A DNA stretch of 64,000 nucleotides from assembly GCA_030789695.1 (NCBI GenBank), contig CM061132.1, positions 27,685,858-27,749,857 on the forward strand. Reading direction: 5' to 3'. A program made the position numbers and the translations under genes. This DNA is from Scilla litardierei. Its lineage: Eukaryota > Streptophyta > Magnoliopsida > Asparagales > Asparagaceae. This document shows, in pieces, positions 21,352-33,251 of this stretch; the stretch's first letter is position 1, and each line of letters begins with the position of its first letter. The notes beneath the pieces were generated by a model. That model did not search any database. It had not been told where the DNA came from and saw nothing but the letters and a program-made list of their open reading frames with translations.

Positions 21352-24300
21352 AAAATTTACTTACCACATAGAATTGAGTTCTCCAGAGATGGATTTCTAC
21401 CAAATAGGGCAAACACATACCTTAGCCATAAGAGCCAGGAAGGTGTACCTCCTTCACGCTAAAAAAGAGTACCTAATTGTCTACATATAGAAAATCACAA
21501 ATGAATTTTATGTAATGATTTTTCAATTAAAGGAATTTAGCTTCATGGCATGGTTTCAATAATAAATAGGGGTGTGCACGGGCACTTGGTACCCAGATAC
21601 CCAATTGGAACCTACCCGAATGGGTAGGTTTCAGGTAGTTACCTGTTATTTCTGACTATGTTCATAGTAGGAAAATTAAAAACCAATGTCAATCGGTTCA
21701 GTTTCCATTGTACAGGGAACCGATAACCGATAACCCGACCCAGACCCGATACCCATAACCATTTTCAATTGTAGGAATAAAATCTCTACACATGACATAA
21801 TGTCTGGGTGCAATTGGGTTTAATCTATTTTTTGGATAAGGATGTAGGCTTTTGTTGCTAGAACAATTTCACGTTCAAAATACTTCATTTATCGATTTGT
21901 TTTAATGTTTTGATTTTATTCATCATTCTTCCTAAATGGTCCTACATATCTCACTTAATTTTCAATATACATTCACAGTTCTTTCGCATGATACCAATTG
22001 ACAGTAAATCCGTGGAAACTCAAAGGGAATGACGAACTTGCAATCTGCAGATGATGCTGCAGTCAATAAAAATATTGTCACACCAAGACAAAGTCAGCTT
22101 TCAGTGATGTCTTGCAAGAGTAACGTGCTACAACTTGCAACTACTGCTTTGAGTTCAAATTTGGTTGATAACGATGTACCCATTATAGTTAATTGTACTG
22201 TTACCAAGATACAATTTATATGTACAATTTTTTGCTCCATCTGTGAAAGACCTCTTTCAAAAATACACATTTTCCAGTACAAAGCTTAAGCATGATAATT
22301 ATGTAGTTACACAATAATTTTGAGGGCATCTGTAAAAATAAACCATTAGAAACTGTAGAAACATCTCAAGAACAAAGTTTGAGTTTCAGAATATGAAGAA
22401 CCAAAACAATTCATCAATAAAACTCAAAAATACAGTACAATGAGTGTAGCATTGCTCTAATGAACATGAAAACATGACAATGGAATGCAAATATTCCAAC
22501 TTTACACACTCGGTGCAAGTTCTTTGATAATAATACAGACATTCAACTATATACATAATGGGTGTTAAAAAGATCTACATAATAATAAAGCATTAGTGCC
22601 TGAGAGCGACCTGGATTGTTTTCATTCATTCACGCAAATGCAGCTTGATCCATGGTCCTGTATCAGCTTCAGTTTTTTAAAACAATTCCTCCTCCTACAT
22701 TTGATGTTGGTATTGATTATAAAACATTCATTGATGCAAGGATCCAAATTACTGAACTGCATCGTACCACTGTTGCACAAAGTAAAGAGACGAAATGAAA
22801 AATGTTGCATCATCCCTCTCAGTCTACATATAAAATTTCGGCCTTTGAACAATAATTTGAACCTCCATTATTCCCTTCAATCATGCAGAAGTTAAAATAA
22901 CCAATAGTGAATACCTCAATTTTTTCCAGTTGTTTAGAAACACACCATGAATAACCTATATTCACTATTGTAGCTGCTATGAATTGAGGTATGAATAATG
23001 AGCAATGGCTATGAATTGAGGTATTCACTATTGTTGGCAGTTTGTATAGGCTATGAATTGAGGTATGCACCATTGTTGGCATATAGGTTTCACTCTTGGT
23101 GGCAGTTTGCATATAGGGTATTCATACCTCAATTTATGCCAGTTTGCAAAGAAACACAACAGGAAACCTATGTGCCAGTTTGTCTGAATAACCTATATGC
23201 ATAGAAACACTACAGGAAACGCACAACAGGAAACCCCCTATTTGTTTCAAACACAACATCATGAGCATCTGATGATTCATTTCCAACATGCATTGTCTGA
23301 ATAACCTATATGCCAGTTTGTTGGGAAATTGTTCTAGATGTAGATCCAGTTCAACATTCATTAGTAGAAACTCATTTAGAATTCATCAATAATCTTACTC
23401 CTGAATTAAAAAAGGACCATAAATGTTATCAACACTCTGAATTTTTCTATCAAGTCCAGCCGTTTGATCTTACCAATTGGCATGAAGCTTGTGATGAAGA
23501 ATGTAAATAGTTTCCAGCACATTTTCCTAACTTGGGAACAAAATGGCAATAATTTGGTTTTGATCAATCTACTGGACATTTAGATTCTTTCCATCCAGTC
23601 CTTAGCAAGGGAAATATATTTCATGGAATTAACCAAGGTCACGGGGCAACTTAGAAAGAAGACATGTTAAATTGAAACAATCAGCAGGGCAAGTTGAAAA
23701 GAAGAAAACACATGTTTTAATGTAAAGACAATGAAATTGGGGTAATCTTTAACTTGCTAAGTGAAGATGTGTAGAATGTCTTTTTGGATGGAATATCAGA
23801 ACAGGGGAAGTTTCAGCAATTTACCATAAAAATATCATGTTCTTTAATTCATCCACTTGCATACTTCCAAGGTTGATTCCATACCACATAATTCTATGAA
23901 AAAATCAAATAACTGGAAACACAACACTAAGAGACATCAACTATATCTGAGCTCGCATAGAAACACAACAGAAACTCAAATCTTAGAAATTAATCATTAA
24001 TTGCTTACAGTACTTGTGCCTTCTCACTAAGATTGAATGTTTTTTCAAGAACTTTTGCACTGTGAGTTAAAGAATGAAGATTAATTTTACCTCAACCATC
24101 CCTGGGCTCGCATACACCTGAATGATCCCAGCCAGCTATGTGTTGTTGCAATTGTATAGCAAATTTCTAAACTAAATCTTTATGTTCTGCACTGTCATCA
24201 GCGCTGTGGCCATTGCATCCTCATCTACCTCATTCTCCTCCTCTTGAACATTCTCTTCAACAGTCACAGTGGCTTCTTCCTGAGCAATCGCGTCAGGAGA

Positions 24301-26580
24301 CACAAACCAAAGAGACATCTTTTAGATACCCAAAACACAATTTATTTTTTAAAGAGAAAGGAGTAGCTTTTCCCAGAACTTTGCATAACAAAAAAAAGAA
24401 GCAACATTAGGGGTTTCAGAGATCAAAAATGAAAACAATTTCATAGATTTAAAGGCTCTTTCATATGGCTGAATACATTATTTCTTTCAGATGAACTATT
24501 TAGCATATCTTGTATAGTGAAATTTCTGGCAGATTAACAAGGGAATGGGCATTGTGTTCAATCCTGAGACCATGCAATTGTTTGTTATGAGCAAGGCCTT
24601 CACTGTTTATTCATGGTTGAAGCAACAACACGTCCCAAAGTCAAAATTAATGACGAAAGACATGGCCAGGATTCTTGGTTTTGGCTTGGGAGGTGAATTG
24701 TTCAGCTTGATTGAAAAGCAAAGTGTGAATCATTCATAATAGCCTAACATGAGGAGAAAGTGGATCTTCTGGCATTTTAAGATGGCATCAACATTTTTTT
24801 CTGGCATTTGGTCTCTGATCACTATGGATTTCATTTTGAGATCATGTGAGTTTGCAAACTGGAATGATACATCCTCTACAGGAAATCTGGGTGTCTTTAC
24901 TGCAAAATGTACCCAAGGGATCTAGGTCCTTTAGTCTTGCTTATATCTAGGCACCAAACATGCAAACCCTGAAGATACACTTGGTATTTGTTGGAAAAAT
25001 GGAGAAAAAGAGTAGTTTTTCATAAACATTGTAGTGTAATAATAAATTGTCGACAAATGAAAACTTTCTCATTTGGTATCGATTTGTTTTGTATTTTGTG
25101 TTATTTCCATACATTTTTTGTTGTTCATGTCCTTACTAATTAAAATAAATGGTTGCATTAAGCTAGATTTTGGATTATGCTGACATAAAGTATTCAAAGA
25201 TCTCATTCACTCTTATTATTTCTTCTGTTTGGAAAGGCCAAAAAGAAAAAAGTTGTTTGTAATCCATTTTTCTTATCAATGTTAATATTTTCGTTGCCTT
25301 AAATTTCATACATCTTTTAACCCTTGCTTTTTATAATCCGTTGTATGATGAAGAACAATATTATGGAAGGAATTGTCATTAAAAATGAAAGTATTTTCAA
25401 TTTCATGGTACTGTTATCAGTAACATGTTATCAGTATCCTGTAAGCTATAACATATATCATGAAATAAATGATTATCATAAAACTAACCAACATACAATC
25501 AACCTCCTGGCAAATGTCTACACCTAAAAACTATCAGTAACATGTCACTTAATAATCAAATCTTATGAGATTGGCACATTGACACCCTAAGCTGGCCTAA
25601 TCAATAGACTACAAAGAGGAAGCTTGGGGACAGTTTTGTGGGAGGGGAAGATTAAATCTTTCTTCTCTCAGTCGTATAACAACAAAACCCCCATAAAGAA
25701 AACAAATCTAAACCGAGATCTAATCTTTCTTCTCTCAACAGTATAACAACAAAAACCCCACGAATAAAACACAGGAATAATAACATTGGCCATGGAGACG
25801 ACCTTGAAGAGGTAACCATTGTCGTCGTCTGATCTATACACCATTAATCATATAGAGCTCTATTGAATGAGGAGTTAACTTGATGCCAGCGTGTTATATT
25901 TAGGCAGGTTAGTTTGTTTAAGGATTCTACTTCACATTTCCAAGTTTATCATGAGAGTTTATAAATAAAGAACTTGTCTTTAAAGCTGTTCAAATCACAT
26001 ATATCTTAGCAATACTGTTCGAATATGTAAAGCTGGACTCAAATTGTCTTTAAGAATATGAAGGTACATTCTTCCAAGCTGCATGCATCAAAATTAAAAC
26101 TTGAGAAGGAATAATTTCTATGAAGCAATACTAAAAAGGATAGACAGAGTACTTGAGAAACAAAACTTGTTTAAGTGTATAATAAAAGGACAGATTAATT
26201 GCAATGTAAAAAAAGTTGAGCACCAGAAGGGACCAAAGCAAGTCAAAAGTTCATTTCACAGCTAAGAACGATAACAAATACAAATGAAATAAAATAATTA
26301 GGATAATAGTGACACTTTTTATTTAAATATGCAAAAGAAAAACCAAATTATAAAAGGCATAGCAACATAAATCAAGAACACATGAATAAAAACACAATAT
26401 TAGTGAAATACGAACTGCAGTTTCGATTAATTCAGTAACAAATCAGTAACACACCAAAATTCAATATCCCAAATATGCATCAGAAATCAATAGAGCATAG
26501 AGAATTAAGTATATATTAGTGATCTACAATTAAACATTTAATCCCTTAAGCATGAAAAAATGTCACACTCTCACATTTGC
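21352..26580. other. AT-rich Helitron body / flank with unidentified fragments
   Basis: The stretch resumes the host sequence of the copia insertion and is probably Helitron body. It is AT-rich and intron-like. Short open stretches with protein-like composition occur at 22029-22289, 23310-23510 (with LDVDPVQHSLVETHLEF) and 24545-24739 (with SKAFTVYSWLKQQHVPK). I do not recognise any of them. No helicase, Rep or other transposase domain is visible. The role is unknown; captured gene debris is the most likely reading. Confidence 0.4.
22970..23330. repeat. local repeats of CTATGAATTGAGGTAT and related words
   Basis: Three direct copies of CTATGAATTGAGGTAT lie near 22977, 23010 and 23049, with inverted copies of the AATACCTCAATT word nearby. 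They are followed by repeated ACAACAGGAAAC and CCTATATGCCAGTTTG words. This is a degenerate minisatellite with no clear function. Confidence 0.6.
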
Positions 26581-26584
26581 TTCA

Positions 26585-26690
26585 TAAATCAAAGGCTACC
26601 ATGATCTCAAGCTTCCCAATTTTGGTGCTGACCACATTCAAATCCACCAGCAGCTCCATGCTTGCGTGCAAAGCATCTCTGTTCAAATCT
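26585..26690 (-). pseudogene. possible captured coding fragment, unidentified
   Basis: On the minus strand a frame reads FVDLNRDALHASMELLVDL and then a TKIGKLEIMVAF segment before a stop. Its amphipathic, codon-like character stands out from the AT-rich surroundings, and it lies just downstream, on the same strand, of the galactokinase exon. I do not recognise the family and chance is possible. Confidence 0.3.
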
Positions 26691-26821
26691 ACAAAATTGA
26701 CCTTAAATTTACATTTACCAAATTGAACTTAGTTTAAATTTAAATTCAACAACAAATCGAACTTAAATTTACCAAAATTGACCAAACCAAGAAAAAAAAG
26801 TAGCGAAATTTAGTTTGATAC

Positions 26822-26972
26822 CTGATAAGTGCACATGCTTTACTTAGCATTCACATTCCCGATCACCTCAACGCTGCAGGCTCCTTCTCACTCCCCTTCT
26901 TGATCGCCATGAAGGTGTCCTGCCTGATCGCCATCGGCAACACCGAGAACCTATCGTAATCAATGTGTTAAC
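26822..26972 (-). pseudogene. captured galactokinase exon fragment (second)
   Basis: Read on the minus strand after a CATATCAG acceptor, the exon gives GTTAAC, then HIDYDRFSVLPMAIRQDT, FMAIKKGSEKEP, VIGNVNAK, a stop, and SMCTYQ, with a splice donor CAG/GTATC at 26821. HIDY..(F/Y)SVLPMAIRQDT matches the start of galactokinase just after the GHMP signature G-R-x-N-L-I-G-E-H-x-D-Y, and 'NVN.KY.MCTYP' is the next conserved block. About four codons of the signature (L-I-G-E) are missing, a TGA sits after the PAALR stretch, and a TAA replaces the Tyr of 'KY'. It cannot make an enzyme. It sits on the Helitron strand, as expected for gene capture. Confidence 0.75.
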
Positions 26973-26999
26973 CTGATATGATAAATATGAACATACATG

Positions 27000-27752
27000 A
27001 GAAAATATAAAAGGACATGATGGCCATATCTTACTTTCTGAACATTTTGAATAAACTGTCAATTCCGTTAAGAGAAAGGGTACTCAGCAACAACACATAA
27101 CATGACCAGATTGATGCCCATATCAAAAAGTATGCAACCGGTCTACATGAAAATTGTTGAATTGCAATCCCCCTTTGACTTGTCACTTTGTGCTCTTTGA
27201 CATAATTCGACGGACTCTTTTCGGCTGAATTGGAGTTATTCTGCATGAATATCTTTGAAGGAGGAGCATCCGGACCATATCCTAATAGAAGAATTAATTG
27301 ATATGAAATAGTTAATTGCTAAAAATCTAGGAGGAAAAAGGCAAGGGGAAAAATATGTCTGTAAGAGGCCGAGCTTTATAATTTTGAACAAAGATGGCAT
27401 ACATGGCATACATGTACAATTAGAATTACAGGACAAAGTGAAAAATGTGTCGCCATAACCCATCCAAAGGCTGCCAAGGAACCTATACTTGCCAAAATGA
27501 GAATTTTGATTAAAGAACTAAAATCAACAGCCAAGATAAACAACGTCCAAAAAGCACAATTTTAATACAAAAATGTGTCTCAATATCCAGGTTTGAATTC
27601 ACATGCATGCTACTTTTTAAACTTATTTAAGTACCAAAACATCTGAGGATCTTAGTTTCTCAGAAATAAAAGCTGAACAACATATCTCCAATTGTATATT
27701 GAAAATAAAAACCCAAATTCAGTTAAAATTACTGAAATCTCATATTTGAAAC
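27000..27752 (-). other. intron between the galactokinase fragments, with other possible fragments
   Basis: The stretch is AT-rich. A minus-strand frame at 27120-27290 reads GYGPDAPPSKIFMQNNSNSA and beyond, with KSPSNYVKEHKVTSQ, and looks protein-like but is not recognised. A short LWMGYGDTFF frame lies near 27440. These could be further captured exons from other genes. Confidence 0.3.
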
Positions 27753-27880
27753 CTGGCGCCCGAGCGAAGACGTCGGGCTGATCGCCGAACAGCTCGACAA
27801 ACTTGTTCCTGATGTTTTGGATACTGGATACAGATCTGGGCCTCCGCAAAGGGGGAGTAACTGCCGTAAAAGGGCTCGAT
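27753..27880 (-). pseudogene. captured galactokinase exon fragment (first)
   Basis: It is bounded on the minus strand by TTTTCTTGCAG acceptor and CCAG/GTTTC donor sites. It opens with IEPFYGSYSPFAEAQ and, after a frame change near the middle, continues IRNKFVELFGDQPDVFARAP. In plant galactokinases the same order occurs: an 'LEPVYG' start, then 'VFG..P.(L/V)FARSPG' immediately before the GRxNLIGEHxDY signature. The next captured exon (26822-26972) picks up exactly there, so exon order is kept. The frameshift and intron retention make it a dead fragment. Galactokinase phosphorylates galactose to galactose-1-phosphate; this copy has no such role. Confidence 0.75.
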
Positions 27881-28184
27881 CTGCAAGAAAACAACATTGT
27901 TGTTAAAGCTCAACCTCATATTGTGTTTGATAGAAATTAGATACACAGACAGGAACACAGAGAGAGGGACATGATGCACAATCATAGCCTAAATACAAAA
28001 AAATTGAACAGCTACATTAATAAAAATCCTAATAATAAATTTTTTAAATAAAAATGCTATAAATTATGATGGATCTTCAGATATTAATACACATTGTGCT
28101 GAGTTGCTAAATTTTTTGAGGCTAAGAATTCATATTAAGCCAGAATTTTTGGAGGGATATTTACATGCTAACAGGAATGATGTG

Positions 28185-28312
28185 TATTTTTTGAGGATTA
28201 ATATGCTAATGATAACAGAATTAATATGCTAACAGGTACGATGGCTAACAGAATTAATATGCTAACATGATTAATATGCTAATGCTAACAGAATTAATAT
28301 GCTAACAGGAAC
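28185..28312 (+). repeat. AGAATTAATATGCTAAC tandem repeats
   Basis: Five or so irregular copies of (A)GAATTAATATGCTAAC occur, separated by short spacers containing ACAGGAACGAT-like words. It is a simple minisatellite in AT-rich DNA. Confidence 0.7.
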
Positions 28313-29469
28313 GATTTGCTTCTCATATTTCCATGCTTCACCAATTTTTGTGGCAATATCTTATGGCTTGATGCAGTTTTAGTGTACAAATTCATGCTTC
28401 ATAGATGTAATTAAGTGTACAATCTGTGATGTAATCAAGTCATAAGCCATACACAACAACAGTTTTATGAAATTAAGTGTACAAATCCTGGATCCACATT
28501 ACATCAACATTATACACTATTACAAAATTTTAATGCTCCATAAAACCTGCAAGGAAATGCTCCATATTACAAAATACTTCAAATTTTATGCTAAATTGTT
28601 CCATATTGCCTAGCCAAATGTAAAGTCAACTAAACGACATTTGTGGGGGCTCAATGAAATTATAAAAATTTCCAAGCTTAATAGATATTCATCCTTTCTC
28701 TTTTTTTCTTTAGGTGAAAATAGAAATTCATTATCAAAATGGAGAAATAGACTGCACGGTACACCTAACATATTCCAAAGTACACAGCTAACAACATCAT
28801 TCTCAGCTCAAACATCACCAAGTAAGAAAATAAAAATATAAACATCATTCTCATGGGCATTATACAACATAAGACCTATGATCAAATGTTCTCAACATGC
28901 AAGCAAATGTCTGGCCATCAATCAACTCACAAAAACAACACAAACAAAGTAACTACAACAACCCTTAACCTGAAATCAGCAATCTTTAGCACAAATAGAA
29001 CAAAAGAACATGAAAAATCAGGATTTTTTGTTTAGATAATGCAAGTATTGTTGGATATTGGACTCCCCGGATTTGGTTTTGGATGATGAACAAACATAAA
29101 TATAACGTGAACTAACACTTTGTGAGCGCAGTTATGGAGATCGTCGCCAAATTCATAAGAATATCAATTACGACGTCTCAAGACTTCTCAAAGCACGTGA
29201 TCGTACGTCTAAAGCTTCGTTGAAGCTTATGGACCTATTTAGAAGTCATGAAGATTCGATTGAAGCTATAGAAGACGGTATCGTCAAGTTTTATTTATAG
29301 TCTTTAAGCTTCTTTCGTAGAATGTTAAGCCTTGAGTAGGTCTTACGCTTTAATTCTTCATAACGCTCATATCTTAGCTCTAGGATCTTAGTAGAAGTCC
29401 ATACAATCCTTCCCGAAGCATCGCGCTTCGATTCGCGACTTCTTGTGCATGTTAGTTGGTTCAAGAAGA

Positions 29470-30115
29470 AGAACTGACCGACTAGATAGTGATCTAGTCG
29501 GTCGGCAAAGCTTCTTGGACCGACTAGTTCTTCTCAGTTAATTCATAGCTCTTTACTGTTTATAGTTAGTCGGTCTAAGTTGACTCACCGACCGACTAGT
29601 GTGTGAACTAGTCGGTCAGTGATGCTTCTGTGACAGACTAGTTGAGCTTTCCCTGTACATGCACATTTGAACCTAAGCTACTGTTTATCATTAGTCGGTC
29701 TGTGTTCATTGATCGACCGACTAGTTGATGAACTAGTCGGTCAACTTTCCTTCTTAGACCGACTAGTTTAGTTTACTGTACATACCAAATTTTCACCATA
29801 CTTACTGTTTATTGTTAGTCGGTCTATGTTCATTTGGTGATCGACTAGTTGGTGAATTAGTCGGTCAACATTTGTTCTTGGACCGACTAAGTCTATTTTA
29901 GCTCAGACTTCAGTTTTATCTGTTAGTCGGTCTACGTTGAGTAACCGACCGACTAGTTGTGAAACTAGTCGGTCAGCTACTCTTCTTAGACCGACTAGTT
30001 CCTTTTGTCTGTGCCTTGATCTTTTCTCTGTTCACTCATTAGTCGGTATAAGTTAATTAACCGACCGACTAGTTGATGAACTAGTCGGTCGGTGGTTGTT
30101 CTTTGACCGACTAGT
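29470..30115 (+). repeat. TAGTCGGTC / GACCGACTA array in copia LTR
   Basis: Seven modules of about 95 bp occur, of the form TAGTCGGTC - CCGACCGACTAG - CTAGTCGGTC - GACCGACTA, often preceded by TACTGTTTAT. I count about 26 RCCGAC cores on the two strands. It ends about 65 bp before the TATA box. The modules and the 100 bp before them (TTCATA.CGCTCATATCTTAG, GTTAGTTGGTTCAAGAAG) also occur in the Ty3 LTR at 118-2572. Confidence 0.92.
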
Positions 30116-30180
30116 TGGGTTCAGAAAAGAGCCGTTGGAGCATTTAATGACTCGAATTTCTTTCTCTCTCTCCTCTATCC

Positions 30181-30188
30181 TATATATA
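30181..30188 (+). promoter_or_regulatory. TATA box of the SIRE-type LTR
   Basis: TATATATA lies about 65 bp downstream of the inverted-repeat array and is followed by CTTGATGGGCTGCATTC. The same site is kept in the solo copy near 41528. Confidence 0.6.
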
Positions 30189-30923
30189 CTTGATGGGCTG
30201 CATTCATTGCTGCCAAGGTTGATATTATTGCAAGTTTAGAGATCAAGAGAATTCATTCCAAGCTCATTCAAAGCTCATTCATTCCATTCAATAATCTCTC
30301 CTCACTCTTACTTCCAAAGAGAGATTCATTGAGTGTGAAGCCTTCCAAGCCAAGTGCTTGATTCTAGGTCACCAACATCCCCAAAGCTCTCCACCGCTGA
30401 TCTACATCTTAGAGCTAGGGTTTGGTGCCACTTCTTCCTCAAAATCATCCTTGCCCTAATTCGTAAGAAATACTCATGGCATAGGTATTTTGTTCGGTAA
30501 GAAGTTTTCTTATTTCATTTCATATTTGATTTGTAAGTTTTACTCTCGGTTGTAAGAGTGTGGTTGTGATCCCGGATTGTGGGAGTCACAAATTACATTT
30601 TGTATGATTTGACTTGTGGAGGTTTTTCACAAGTATTTCATAGTGGAAATCTTGAGTTAGGGTTTCTAACTCAAGTATCCGGAGGGGATCCGGGTGGTTG
30701 GGACGTAGGATCACCGGGAACAAGTCGGGGAGACTTGGGTGGATCCAAACCCAGTAACATCTTTTGTTAGCACTGTTAATTTTGTTGTTGTCTTCAATTT
30801 AAGCTTCCGCAAATTGATTTGGTAGTTGTTTGCATTATAATTAGGAATTATACTCCTTGTTATTTTTAAAGTACTATTCACCCCCCTCTAGTACTTGTGC
30901 AGTAGCTTGTAGGGCATTACATT

Positions 30924-30935
30924 TGGTATCAGAGC
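30924..30935 (+). promoter_or_regulatory. primer-binding site (initiator Met tRNA type)
   Basis: TGGTATCAGAGC lies three bases after the 5' LTR, the standard plant copia primer site complementary to the 3' end of initiator Met tRNA. Confidence 0.9.
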
Positions 30936-30948
30936 CAGATACTTAGCT

Positions 30949-33198
30949 ATGTCTGCCAACGACAACAAGACCGTGCGTCCACCTTCCGATTATGGCACCT
31001 TCAGAAACCGTGAAGGAGCGTCTTCGGTGATGGAAGGACATTCCTCTACGAGGCCTCCATTCTTCAACGGTACCAACTACGGGTACTGGAAATGCCGGAT
31101 GGAAACCTTCCTCCGGAGTGCATCTCTATGAAGGACCACGATGAAGGAATACGTCGAGCCCGAAGAAGAAGACTTTGAGAAATGGACAACCGTGGAGATC
31201 GCCGCGGAGGTAAGCAATGCCAAGGCAATGAACGCCTTGCAATGCGCATTGGAGCCCGAGGACTTCAATAAGATATGCACATGTAAGAGTGCATATCAAA
31301 TTTGGAACTCCCTTCTCATTCTACATGAAGGGACGAGTAGGGTAAGAGACTCTAAACTCGTAGTTGTTAACAAAGATTACGAAATGTTTCATATGCAATA
31401 GGGCGAGAAGATGAAGGAGTATTACGCTCGCTTCGTCGACATCATAAACGAGTTGGAGGCTCTCGACAAATCCTACACCCAAAAGGAGAAGTGTTCGAAG
31501 CTTATCGAAGGACTTCCTTCTTCTTGGGAAAAGCGTACCTTCGCCATCGAGGAAGGTAATGATATGAATAAGTACACCGTAGTTCAACTAATGGGTACTT
31601 TAATGTCATACGAGGTACGCAAGGATAGCAAGCTAAAATTGCAAGAAAAGATGAAGTCCTACCTAAAGCAAGACGAGCCAAAGAAGAAGGCTATTGCTTT
31701 TAAGGCCGCTCCATCCACATCCACATCAACCGATGATGAAGACTCAGAAAACGAGTTGGACTTGGAGTCCATGGCTCTCATGGCCAAGAAGTTCAACCGT
31801 TTCTTCCGAAAAGGTAACTATAAGAACAAAGTTAAATTTGGTTCTTCTAACGCCTCTTCCTCTCCTTTGTGTTTCAAGTGCAATAAGCCAGGACACATGA
31901 AAGCGGAGTGCCCTCTCAACAAGCAAAAGGAGAAGTGGAAGGCGCCTAAGTACGACAAGTCCAAGAAGTACAAGAAAGGGAACAAAAAGGGACTTGTCGG
32001 AGCAACATTCACCGACTCCGAGGATTCCTCAAGCGGAGAGTCGGACGATGAGCAAGTGGAGCAAGCGCACATGTGCTTCATGGCAAGAGAGGAGAATGAT
32101 CAAGGATCCTCCTCTTCCGATGATAGCGACAACGAAGGCGATGAGGTAACTATGGATGACCTTAGGAATGCTAACTCTCAATTATGGTCTAAATACACTA
32201 AATTAGTAAATAGATATACTAAAGTAAAAGATGACCTAGCTAGCATTCAAACCTCGCCTAAGACTATCATCACCAACAACGACACCGTTGTTGAAGTGTT
32301 AAGAAATGAGATTGTTAATCTCAAATCCAAACTTGAACATGTTAGCATTGAGGATCCGGAAGAACATAAGATAGAGGATTTGACTTCTCAAAACTTGACT
32401 TTGAGTATTGATAATGAAAGTCTTAAATCTCGTGTTTATGTGCTCACATCGTAAGTATCCACTTTGGATACTTCTTTGCGTTCTCTCACCGAGAAATATG
32501 AGAACACATTAGGCCGAATCAATGAATTCAATAAGGGTAAGGGCCATTTGGATAATATCCTATGTGTCTTACCTCCGGCCAATCACCATGTTGGTTTGGG
32601 GTATACTTTGGGAAAGTCATCCAAGTCGGTCACTACTTTTGTTAGGCCAACTTCCGATGCCTCAACGAGTGGTAGCAAACACTTTATTGGTAGTTCTTCT
32701 ACCAATGGTGCTTCCACCTCGTCCACACCCTCTTTTGGAAAGAAACCCACTTTGGGTGGACCTCCAAAGAAGGGGCATGCTTATATGTACACAAATACCA
32801 TGCCACGTAGGAACACATGTCCTACTCCACCGGCTCACACATATGATGATTTTTATGCTACACATTTACGAGCACGTGCACACCATGTGAGACACCCTCA
32901 CGCACGTGTTCCCACACATGCATATGTTCACCCACTTCATCATATGAATAATTCTCGTCGTGCACCATTCCATCATGTTTCTTATGCCTATCCACAACAT
33001 GCATCACGTAGAAATCAACAACGCATGCATGCACCCAATAGGATGAGGGCTCCCAAGATTTTCACTATTTGGAGCCCAAAGGACACAAGCATGGACGAAA
33101 AACAAATGTATATGAATGCTTATTTTTCGGATGTTGTTCATAGTAGAAATTATGTGGGGAAGTCTAAGTCCAATTGGACTTGGCTTCCAAAGGTCTAA
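30949..33198 (+). pseudogene. gag: SIRE-type copia Gag (broken by stops)
   Basis: One frame runs from ATGTCTGCCAACGAC to 33198 with in-frame stops at 31129 (TGA), 31399 (TAG) and 32452 (TAA). It shows RPPFFNGTNYGYWKCRMETF (copia Gag N-terminus), AKAMNALQCALEPEDF, EYYARFVDIINELEAL, and a CCHC zinc knuckle CFKCNKPGHMKAEC at about 31869, followed by acidic (DSEDSSSGESDDEQ) and coiled-coil-like stretches and a His-rich tail (32830-33010). The long Gag with an extended C-terminal region is usual for SIRE-type elements. Gag and pol are normally one frame in this group; here a shift near 33200-33250 separates them. Confidence 0.88.
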
Positions 33199-33251
33199 TC
33201 TTTTGGACCCAATGACCTTGGGTACCATGATATGAAATTCTCTATCTTTAA

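Larger units (their letters stand above)
28537..30921 (+). repeat. duplicated segment, left copy (512 bp flank + LTR)
   Basis: The 512 bp before the SIRE-type 5' LTR, and the LTR itself, recur at 39884-42269 with about 1% difference (three substitutions seen in the flank). The junction word TCCA(T/C)AAAACC is shared. The copied flank includes the target site AGTAT. Confidence 0.95.
29049..30921 (+). mobile_element. 5' LTR of SIRE-type copia element
   Basis: 1873 bp, starting TGTTGGATATTGG and ending GGGCATTACA. It is preceded by AGTAT (29044-29048) and followed by an initiator-Met primer site. It contains the shared block (about 29358-29465), the TAGTCGGTC array and TATATATA at 30181-30188. 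CACCCCCCTCTAG near the end is typical of this copia group. Confidence 0.93.

Noticed and set aside
26822..27880. Functional galactokinase gene
   Set aside because: Only N-terminal exon pieces are present. There is a frameshift, two stops and a deletion in the GHMP signature, and no downstream kinase motifs were found.
28641..29035. Two short ORFs repeated at 39988-40382
   Set aside because: They recur only because the flank is part of the segmental duplication. The peptides show no domain and the sequence is AT-rich flank.
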